From positions 124,001 through 188,000 of the forward strand of contig CAWDLZ010000013.1 of NCBI GenBank assembly GCA_963803265.1: a DNA stretch of 64,000 nt, written 5' to 3'. A program made the translations under genes and the position numbers. The notes under the pieces are model-generated. The model was given only the letters and a program-made list of their open reading frames with translations, was not told the origin of the DNA and did no database searches. Source of the stretch: CAIKMD01 sp963803265. Lineage in GTDB: Bacteria; Pseudomonadota; Alphaproteobacteria; ATCC43930; CGMCC-115725. Every line of letters starts with the position of its first letter. The stretch's first letter is position 1. Below, one piece after another: positions 57,372-64,000 of this stretch.

Positions 57372-57665
57372 ATGACCGAATCGAGCCAAAGCGAATCCGA
57401 CTTCGCCGCGCTGCAGGGCGACATTGCCGCCTTGAAACGCGATGTCGCGAGCCTGCTGCAGCATTTGAAGGCGGGGGCCGCGAACGGTGCCCAGAGCGCC
57501 GCCGCGTCTGTCGATGACAGCGCGCGCCACCTCTATCGCAACCTCGCGGCCGAGGGCGAGCGGTCGGCCGAGGCGATCAGCCGACGGGTCGAGGAGAAAC
57601 CCTTAACCGCCCTCTTGATCGCGTTGGGTGTCGGTTACCTCGCCGGTCGCGTGCTTTCGCGATAA
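57372..57665 (+). CDS. ElaB/YqjD-like (DUF883) membrane-anchored protein
   Basis: 97 residues: a helical N-terminal part (FAALQGDIAALKRDVASLLQHL) and one C-terminal membrane helix (TALLIALGVGYLAGRVLS), matching the DUF883 family. Family knowledge: ElaB and YqjD tie ribosomes to the inner membrane in stationary phase in E. coli. It is divergent from the FkbH-like gene and followed after 15 bases by a YqjE-like gene, the usual partner. Confidence 0.78.
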   Translation: MTESSQSESDFAALQGDIAALKRDVASLLQHLKAGAANGAQSAAASVDDSARHLYRNLAAEGERSAEAISRRVEEKPLTALLIALGVGYLAGRVLSR

Positions 57666-57680
57666 GCACCCGGCTTGCCG

Positions 57681-58082
57681 ATGAGCGAACTATTGAAGCT
57701 TGCCTTAGCGTTGGCCGAGGGGGTTGCCGTGCAGCGCGCTCGCCCCGCGGCCGCGCGCATTTGCTACGTCGCGTTCGCCGCCCTTTGCGCCGTCGCCGCT
57801 CTCGCTTGCGCTCTCGCCGCTCTCTGGATTTATGCCTTACCCTATGTCGGCGCAGCCGGGGCGCCGCTCGTCGTCGCCGGCGTTCTTCTCGTCCTCGTCC
57901 TCGCCTTGCTCGCGCTGCGTGGCTACGCTGGCCGGCGCCGGCTCGCGTCGCCCGAGGATATCGCGGCGACCGCGTTGCTCGGCGAGGTCGCGCGCCTGGT
58001 CAAGGAGCATAAGGGCGCGGTGCTGATCGCCGCGCTCTTCATTGGACTGCTCGCCGGAACGGACAAAAAAAAGCCCGAGTAA
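57681..58082 (+). CDS. YqjE-like phage-holin-superfamily membrane protein
   Basis: 133 residues with two membrane helices in the middle (AFAALCAVAALACALAALWIY; GAPLVVAGVLLVLVLALLAL) and one near the end, a pattern of the Phage_holin_3_6 / YqjE family. It pairs with the DUF883 gene upstream, as yqjD-yqjE in E. coli; nothing suggests a prophage. Function unknown. ATG 57681 chosen over TTG 57675. Confidence 0.72.
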   Translation: MSELLKLALALAEGVAVQRARPAAARICYVAFAALCAVAALACALAALWIYALPYVGAAGAPLVVAGVLLVLVLALLALRGYAGRRRLASPEDIAATALLGEVARLVKEHKGAVLIAALFIGLLAGTDKKKPE

Positions 58083-58102
58083 TTTCCGAGGGGGGAAACA
58101 TC

Positions 58103-59047
58103 ATGCAACGTTTTGTCTTGCCGGTGATCGCATCAGCGCTGCTGGCGGTTGGCTTAGCGGCAGGGCCCGCCTCGGCGGCCACCAAGATCACTTTGTCCTA
58201 CACCGCCGTCGGCGATTTCGTCGGCGGTTTCGTCGCCAAGGACCAGGGCTTTTTCGACAAACGCGGTCTCGACGTCGAGTTTTCGCTGGCGCCGAACGGC
58301 TCCGTTATACCGGCGGCGCTCGTCGCCGATTCGGCGCAGATCGGCACGCCGACGCCGCCCGTGCTGCTGCAAGCCGACGAGCAGGGCCTCGATCTGCTCG
58401 TCGTCGCCGGTGCCGGCGTCGCGCCCTTTCCCGCGGGCGGGACCGGCGTGGCCGCGCGCGAAGGCAGCGGGTTGAAGGGAGCGCCGGACCTCGTCGGCAG
58501 AAAGGTCGGGACGCCCGGATTCGGCGGCACGCTGGAACTGCTCACGAATAATTGGATCAAGGCGAGCGGGGCCGATTACCGCAAGGTCGATTGGGTCGAG
58601 GTAGCGTTCCCCCAGATGGGCGACGCGCTGAAGTCTGGCCTAGTCGACGCGGTCGCATCGGTCAACCCGTTTTATAGCCGCATCATCGACAGCAAGGTCG
58701 GCTATGAAATCGGCGATCCCACCGCCGTTGTACCGAGCGGCACGATGCTGGTGGTCTACGCCGCGCCGCGCGCTTGGGTCGCGAAGAACGGCGATGCGGT
58801 CAAGGTGTTCCGCGCGGCGCTCGACGAGGCGACGGCCTATATCGCCGACCTGGCGCATACGGATTCGGTGCGCGCGAGCCTCGCCAAATACATGAACCTA
58901 CCGCCCCAGGCTGCCGCCAGCGTCCCGATAACCAGGAACCTCGAGGCCCACGCCAAGCCCGCAGGCTTGACCTTCTGGATCGCGGTTGCGCGCGATCAGG
59001 GTTTGATCAAGGGCAACCCCGATCCCGCGAGCCTCATCGCGCCGTGA
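58103..59047 (+). CDS. NMT1-type solute-binding protein, orphan (tandem copy 1)
   Basis: 314 residues: signal peptide (ASALLAVGLAAGPASAAT), then ITLSYTAVGDFVGGFVAKDQGFFDKRGLDVEF, DLVGRKVGTPGFGGTLELL and LVDAVASVNPFYSRIIDSKVG. It is 60-70% similar along its length to the next gene by eye and ends with the same GLIKGNPDPASLIAP. A GAGGGGGG site precedes the ATG. No transport partners. Ligand unknown. Confidence 0.85.
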   Translation: MQRFVLPVIASALLAVGLAAGPASAATKITLSYTAVGDFVGGFVAKDQGFFDKRGLDVEFSLAPNGSVIPAALVADSAQIGTPTPPVLLQADEQGLDLLVVAGAGVAPFPAGGTGVAAREGSGLKGAPDLVGRKVGTPGFGGTLELLTNNWIKASGADYRKVDWVEVAFPQMGDALKSGLVDAVASVNPFYSRIIDSKVGYEIGDPTAVVPSGTMLVVYAAPRAWVAKNGDAVKVFRAALDEATAYIADLAHTDSVRASLAKYMNLPPQAAASVPITRNLEAHAKPAGLTFWIAVARDQGLIKGNPDPASLIAP

Positions 59048-59051
59048 CGAC

Positions 59052-59996
59052 GTGAACACCCTGCCGCGCGTCGTCTGGGTGACGATCGTCGCAGCGCTCT
59101 TGATTCTAGGGCAGCAAGCTGAGGCGGCGACCAAGATCGCGCTGCTCTACACCCCCGCGGTCGATTTCGCCGGCTGCTACGTCGCGAAGGACCGGGGCTT
59201 TTTCGCCGAGCGCGGTCTCGATGTCGAGCTTTCGCTCGCGCAGAACGGGGCGGTGATCGCGCCGGCGCTCGTCAGCGATTCGGCGCAGATCGGCACGCCG
59301 ACGCTGGCCGTGCTGCTGCAGGCGGACGAGCAGGGACTGGGTCTCGTGGTGGTAGCGGGCGGCACGGTCGCGCCCACGCCGCCGGGCGCGACCGGCGTGG
59401 TGGCGCGCGAGGGCAGCGGCTTGAAAGGCGCGGCGGACCTCGTCGGCCGAAAGGTCGGTGTGCCGAGTTTCGGTGGCACCTTGGATGTGCTGGCGAAAAA
59501 TTGGGTCCGGGCGAGCGGCGCCGATTATCGCAAAGTCGATTGGGTCGAAGTGCCGTTCCCGCGGATGGGCGATAGTTTGAAGGCTGGCCTCGTCGATGCG
59601 GTCCAGGCGGTCGCCCCTTTTTACCGCCGCATCATCGACGAGAAGCTCGGCTATAGCATCGGCGATCCCAACGCGGACGTTCCGCGCGGTACGCTGGTCG
59701 TCGAGTATTCCGCGACGCGCGCCTGGGTCGCAAAGAACGCGGGCGCGATCAGGGGCTTCCGCGCGGCGCTTGTCGAGGCGACGGCCTACATCGCCGATCC
59801 GGCGCACGCCGATACGGTGCGCGCCAGCATCGCCAACTACACCAAGCTTCCGCCCGAAGCCGCCCAAACCGTCGAGATACCGGACAATCTCCAGCCCCAG
59901 GTAAAGCCCGATGGCTTCACCTTCTGGATCAAGGCCATGCGCGACCAGGGCTTGATCAAGGGCAATCCCGACCCGGCGAGCCTCATTGCGCCTTAG
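59052..59996 (+). CDS. NMT1-type solute-binding protein, orphan (tandem copy 2)
   Basis: 314 residues from GTG 59052, four bases after the stop of copy 1, with the same layout: signal peptide (VWVTIVAALLILGQQAEAAT), KIALLYTPAVDFAGCYVAKD and DLVGRKVGVPSFGGTLDVLA. The pair clearly arose by tandem duplication and diverged. No transport genes follow; the next gene is a fumarylacetoacetase-family enzyme. It also resembles 30160-31077. Confidence 0.85.
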   Translation: MNTLPRVVWVTIVAALLILGQQAEAATKIALLYTPAVDFAGCYVAKDRGFFAERGLDVELSLAQNGAVIAPALVSDSAQIGTPTLAVLLQADEQGLGLVVVAGGTVAPTPPGATGVVAREGSGLKGAADLVGRKVGVPSFGGTLDVLAKNWVRASGADYRKVDWVEVPFPRMGDSLKAGLVDAVQAVAPFYRRIIDEKLGYSIGDPNADVPRGTLVVEYSATRAWVAKNAGAIRGFRAALVEATAYIADPAHADTVRASIANYTKLPPEAAQTVEIPDNLQPQVKPDGFTFWIKAMRDQGLIKGNPDPASLIAP

Positions 59997-60215
59997 GAGC
60001 GCTATCGAGAGACGATTCAGAAACCGTGGCCTAGTCCCGTTCCTCCAAAATCCTGGAGGCGACGATCGCGGAGATCCACGGCGCAACCTTCGGGCTTGCC
60101 GCCACCCTCGGGATTGACCGAGCGCACGGCGCGCATCGACGTGCAGGCCTCCCTTGCGCGACGGCACTGATTTCGCCAATCTCGGTCCGAGAAACGTTTT
60201 TTGGGGGAGGCAGAA

Positions 60216-61169
60216 TTGCGGCTGATTTCCTATCGCGAGGCCGGGCAACCCGGGGTCGGCGTCATGGTCGACGAAGAGAGCTTCGTCGCGTTGCCCAAGG
60301 CCGCGCCCGAATTGCCGCGGTCCTTGCGCGCGCTCATTGCCTTGGAAGGCGGCCTCGCTAAGGCCGAAGCGGCGGCCAAGGGTAGAAAGGGCGATCTCAG
60401 GCTGAGCGAGGTGCAGCTCGATCCGATCATTCCCGATCCCAACGCGATCTGGTGTCTCGCCCTCAACTACAAGCTCCACATCAACGAGACCGGGCTTAAT
60501 ACCTCGGCGAAATATCCGCAGATCTTCCTGCGCATGCCGTGCACCCAAGTCGGCCATTTGCAGCCGATCCTGTGTCCCGATCCGGCGATCGCCAGGAAAT
60601 ACGAATATGAGGGCGAGCTGGCCGTCATCATCGGCAAGGGCGGGCGCCACATTCCCGTGGACAAGGCGCTCGATCACGTCGCCGGCTATTCCTGCTACAA
60701 TGAGGGCTCGGTGCGCGAGTATCAGGGGCACAATCGCCAATTCGGCCTGGGCAAGAATTTCGAGCAATCGGGCAGCTTCGGTCCCTGGCTGATGACGCCC
60801 GATCAATTCGGCGATCCCTCGAAGCATCGCATCATCACGCGGGTCAACGGCATCGAGCGCCAGAACGCGACCACCGATCTGATGGTGTTCGACGTGCCGC
60901 AACTCATCAACTATCTGAGCCAGGGCTATTTCCTGCGCCCGGGCGACGTGATCGTGTCGGGATCGCCGGGGTCGCTGCCGCCGCATCCGGGCGAGACGCC
61001 GCCGCCCAACGAGGGCGGGGTCTATGTGCCGGGCATGGTGCAGATGAAGCCCGGTGATGTCTGCGAGGTCGAGATTTCCGGCCTCGGGATCTTGCGCAAT
61101 CCGGTCGCCGCCGACGCCCCGGCGAAGTATCAAACGAGCCTCTACAGGCCGGTGAGGGCGCTCGCTTAA
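60216..61169 (+). CDS. Fumarylacetoacetate-hydrolase-family enzyme
   Basis: 317 residues from TTG 60216 with GGGGGAGG nine bases upstream. The catalytic C-terminal domain shows IWCLALNYKLHINETG, KYEYEGELAVIIGKG (metal-binding Glu pair), HNRQFGLGKNFEQSGSFGPW and GDVIVSGSPGSLP. Family knowledge: divalent-metal hydrolases or decarboxylases of 2-oxo acids in aromatic ring breakdown, such as the 4-hydroxyphenylacetate or catechol meta pathways. It follows the orphan binding-protein pair, which is suggestive of an aromatic substrate but proves nothing. Confidence 0.88.
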   Translation: MRLISYREAGQPGVGVMVDEESFVALPKAAPELPRSLRALIALEGGLAKAEAAAKGRKGDLRLSEVQLDPIIPDPNAIWCLALNYKLHINETGLNTSAKYPQIFLRMPCTQVGHLQPILCPDPAIARKYEYEGELAVIIGKGGRHIPVDKALDHVAGYSCYNEGSVREYQGHNRQFGLGKNFEQSGSFGPWLMTPDQFGDPSKHRIITRVNGIERQNATTDLMVFDVPQLINYLSQGYFLRPGDVIVSGSPGSLPPHPGETPPPNEGGVYVPGMVQMKPGDVCEVEISGLGILRNPVAADAPAKYQTSLYRPVRALA

Positions 61170-61207
61170 GACCGGTTCGCCACGCCAACCCGCGGTTAGC
61201 GGAGCCC

Positions 61208-62098
61208 TTAAATCAAATGCCCAGGGAAATGCGAGCTGCACGCCATGACGTGCGTGATGGCCGCATGATCGTAGTCATCGCCCGAACGGTAACTATCGAA
61301 GAAATTATTAAGCTGTTCTACGCGCTCCGGCATTGCCGCGACGGCCTGTAAACCAACGGAAACGCCGTAGTTGGTGAAGGCGAATTTGGTATCGGGGAGA
61401 TCCGGCTCCCGACAAAAATAGCCGTCCTGCCGCCACATGTGATCGAGCATGGCGAGGCAACGATTCCTTTGTAGTTGCGCCCAATGTTCCTTGGGAAAGA
61501 ACTGGGTCATCCACAACATCATGCCGAGACCCAGATCCTGGGTAATCACGAGGCCGGGCGCGGATTGGACGATAAGCCCGCGCATATCGGCGATTTCACC
61601 GGAGAGCGCTTTCTCATCGAGCATTCGGTACGACACATAGCCATCGAAGGCATCGAGCGCACCCAAGCCAAAACCTGGATAGGGGGCAGTCAGGTCTTCC
61701 TTCATCTTCCAGATCACGCCGCGCCCGGGTACGAGAAACGCGTCGTGGACCTGATGCACGAGATCGATGCCTTTCTCGCGATATCGTGGAATATGTCGCC
61801 CCATCACGGCGAGTGCATAGAGCCACATGGCAAGATAATGAAAGTATTGACCGTCGCGGTCGGGTTCCTCGCCGATACGAATGCCGCGTGGCCTTCCAAG
61901 CACACGATCAACTTCTGCCACCACTCCTTCCGCCTCATCCAGGAATTCGTCCTTGGCCAGCGCTTCATAGAGGGACGCCAAGAGCACGATGCCGAACGCG
62001 TCGGTCCAAAGATAGCGCAGTCCGTTCGGCCAGATATGTTCCGCCCGCATCCAACGTAGCTTGTCGAGGACATATTCGATCCCATTCGCTGCCGGCAT
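61208..62098 (-). CDS. Conserved protein of alpha/alpha-toroid type, function unknown
   Basis: 296 residues with repeating helical pairs (EYVLDKLRWMRAEHIWPNG; DAFGIVLLASLYEALAKDEF; GQYFHYLAMWLYALAVMGRH) like six-hairpin glycosidase folds, without identified catalytic residues. It starts seven bases after the stop of the PCMT-esterase fusion gene (GAGG in between) in the same direction, so they share a transcript. No signal peptide. Function not assigned. Confidence 0.65.
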   Translation of the reverse strand: MPAANGIEYVLDKLRWMRAEHIWPNGLRYLWTDAFGIVLLASLYEALAKDEFLDEAEGVVAEVDRVLGRPRGIRIGEEPDRDGQYFHYLAMWLYALAVMGRHIPRYREKGIDLVHQVHDAFLVPGRGVIWKMKEDLTAPYPGFGLGALDAFDGYVSYRMLDEKALSGEIADMRGLIVQSAPGLVITQDLGLGMMLWMTQFFPKEHWAQLQRNRCLAMLDHMWRQDGYFCREPDLPDTKFAFTNYGVSVGLQAVAAMPERVEQLNNFFDSYRSGDDYDHAAITHVMACSSHFPGHLI

Positions 62099-62105
62099 GC
62101 CGGCC

Positions 62106-64000
62106 TCACAATCCGAATGGATAGGTATCGGGAAGTCCCTCGAGCTCCTTGGTCCCGAAGGGAGTCACTGCGCGGGTTTCGTCGAACCAGATATATTCAT
62201 CAAATTGGACCGGTAGATCGGCCTGGAAATAATGACTCGCGCAGCTCTGTCTCCGGCAGGTAGATCACCCCGATTGCCCGCTCCAGGCGCGGCTTCCCCA
62301 AATCTCTTGCGAGCTTCCGCAGCCGAGGGGCCGCGCAGCGGCAGCATGAATTGCGGCCGTCCGGTTTCGTGGAATATCCGTTCATAGCTTTGCCGGAGCG
62401 ACGGCAGCACCGCCTTGACTTCCATCGGCCCGTCCCAAACGGATGCCGCCGCGACCGTACCCGAATGGGTTCCGAATCCGATGGAATAGGCGCCGTTGCC
62501 GAATTCTTCCCGGCACAGATGCCCGATATTGTACTCGCCGCGCGCAGACATCTCCGTCGCGGCGGCGTCGCCGATGTGGGAATTGTGCGCCCACACGATG
62601 CCCTTGGCTTTAGGCCCATGGAAGGCAAGCAAGGTCTTCAGTGTTTCGAACATGTGAGTGTCGCGCAGATTCCAAGAGGCGCGCGACCCGTAATACATGA
62701 TGCGGTAATAACGCTCGGCGTCCGTCACCAGGCGGGCATTCTGTACCGCATCGATGAAGCGCTCGCCGTCATGGGCGGCGTAGTCGCCGCGCTTGTCGAG
62801 AATATCCGCCAGCATTCGCGCGACTTCCTTCTCGCACGTCCGGTAGGCGCCGGTCAGCGCTGCATGGCCATAGGTCGCGGGATCGGCCTGCCAGGGGGTC
62901 AGGCACCCATAGCGATGCCGTGCAATTCGCGCCGAGTCGGGATCAACATCGTCGAGATATTTCAATACCGACTGGATCGACGTATAGAGGCTGTAAAGAT
63001 CGAGCCCATAGATCGCTATTCGGTTTTCTAGTTTTCGGCCTGCATTGTGGGCGTGTAGCCAATCCACGAACGACCGCACCTCGTTGTTGCGCCACATCCA
63101 GGTCGGGAAGCGGGCGAACGCCGTCCACTCGCTCGGAGGATATTCGAAATGCCGCACATAGTGATCGAGACGGGCCACATCGGGCCAATCTCCTTCGATG
63201 GCGACAAAGCGAAACCCCTTGCGCGTTACCAGCTCCTGCGAGATGCGCTCGCGCATGCGGTAGAACTCGGAGGTGCCGTGCGTCGCCTCTCCGAGCATCA
63301 CGATCTTCGCGTCGCCGATGCGCTCCATCAGCGGCCCGAGGTCTGCCGATCCGATCGAACTGAAGGGCTCGGAGGAAGCGGCGATTGCCCTCGCAATGTC
63401 ACCGTCTGCTGGACGGACCCGCGCCGGGCGCGGCCCCCGTGGAACCGGCAGCTCCTCTGGCGCCCATCCTTGTTTGCCGAAAAGCGGCACAAAGCGGACA
63501 TCGGCGATATCTTCGCTCTTGAACTCGGTGTTGGAAGTCCGCGTGACGCGCACTAGCTCCTGCGTCCGCGGATTAGTGCCGATCGGAATAACCAGCCGGC
63601 CGCCGATCTTCAGCTGTTCCTTGAGGGACGCCGGAACCTCGGGTCCGCCCGCCGCGACGATGATCGCATTATACGGCGCTGCCGCCGCCCAGCCGAGCGT
63701 CCCATCGGCTTGCACGACATGGACGTTGCGGTACCCGAGAGCCTCTAGCGTCGAAGCTGCCGTTTCGGCAAGCTCGCCAATACGTTCCACCGTGTAGACT
63801 TCCGCTGCGATCTCGGCCAGAACGGCGGCCGCATAGCCCGAGCCCGTCCCGATTTCGAGGACCTTCTCTCCGCCCTCCAAATCCAGCGCTTCCGTCATCA
63901 GCGCCACAATATAGGGCTGGGAGATCGTCTGTCCGGCAGCTATGGGAAGCGGCAAGTCCTCATAGGCGAACTCCCGCAGACGCTCGGGAAGAAACGCTTC
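62106..64000 (-). CDS. PCMT-erythromycin esterase fusion protein, partial at right edge (two frameshifts)
   Basis: Runs off base 64000, so the true N-terminus is missing. The visible N-terminal part is a protein-L-isoaspartate O-methyltransferase (VLEIGTGSGYAAAVLAEIAAEVY, VVQADGTLGW, IPIGTNPRTQELVRVTR). From about 63400 an erythromycin-esterase domain begins: KIVMLGEATHGTSEFYRMRERI with its Glu-His pair, then FRFVAIEGDWPDVARLDHYV and VWAHNSHIGDAA. Insertions near 62310 and 62235 shift the frame; corrected, it ends WFDETRAVTPFGTKELEGLP. Family knowledge: EreA-like enzymes hydrolyse macrolide esters, but most members are not tested resistance genes. Fusions to PCMT are known in Alphaproteobacteria. 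Confidence 0.85.

Noticed and set aside
57681..58082. Holin-like protein as a prophage sign
   Set aside because: It pairs with a DUF883 gene as in yqjDE; no other phage genes are present.
59106..61241. 711-codon antisense open frame spanning a binding-protein gene and the FAH-family gene
   Set aside because: No family pattern; both plus-strand genes are clear, so this is a shadow.

Overview
High-GC alphaproteobacterial chromosome, most likely a Rhodospirillales-type lineage. This is inferred from a circularly permuted two-piece tmRNA gene on the minus strand (about 7680-7972, tag ANDNIAPEALAA), GapR (DUF2312), DUF1244, DUF4169 and alpha-type SspB genes, and the order mrp / hflK-hflC-DUF2065-degP / serB / miaA / ilvB-ilvN-ilvC / leuA / mreB-mreC-mreD-mrdA-rodA. 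The taxonomic call is inference only.

Layout. 0-3.5 kb: partial glycerate kinase, N-formylglutamate amidohydrolase, small conserved alphaproteobacterial genes (DUF1244, gapR, DUF4169, ribbon-helix-helix) and a WYL-like protein. 3.6-8 kb, minus strand: ssrA, sspB, fumarase, tfoX-like, ECF sigma, anti-sigma, Spy/CnrR-like sensor. 8-12.3 kb: thyX, a LivJ-type binding protein, cold-shock protein, rpsU, a small protein, mrp. 12.4-29.5 kb: housekeeping block for membrane-protein quality control (hflKC, degP), serine, isoleucine-valine and leucine synthesis, tRNA modification and rod-shape determination, ending with tRNA-Lys(CTT) at 29620-29695.

29.7-46.8 kb looks like an old genomic island. It starts at tRNA-Lys and ends near a decayed 47-bp copy of the 3' half of that tRNA (46725-46771). 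It carries three flavin monooxygenases of different classes, a Tat-exported alpha/beta hydrolase, a GH36/GH27-like glycosidase interrupted by a TGA codon, an RlpA-like protein, a DUF1614 membrane protein and five solute-binding-protein-like genes without permeases, plus short dispersed repeats. No integrase is visible.

46.8-64 kb: XRE regulator, one complete ABC importer (binding protein, ATPase, permease), MaoC dehydratase, VOC protein, an intact IS1182-family element (52189-53882), further orphan binding proteins (one a tandem pair, one a remnant), a long FkbH-like HAD protein with an unusual N-terminal domain, an ElaB/YqjE-like pair, a fumarylacetoacetase-family hydrolase, and a PCMT-erythromycin esterase fusion running off the right edge.

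Two window-wide features matter. (1) Many conserved genes (fumarase, hflC, degP, mreB, ilvB and others) contain single-base indels, mostly insertions, and mreB and the glycosidase have in-frame stops. The essential nature of several and their intact motifs suggest unpolished sequence rather than gene death. (2) Ten solute-binding-protein-like genes plus remnants occur here, and only one has a transporter beside it.
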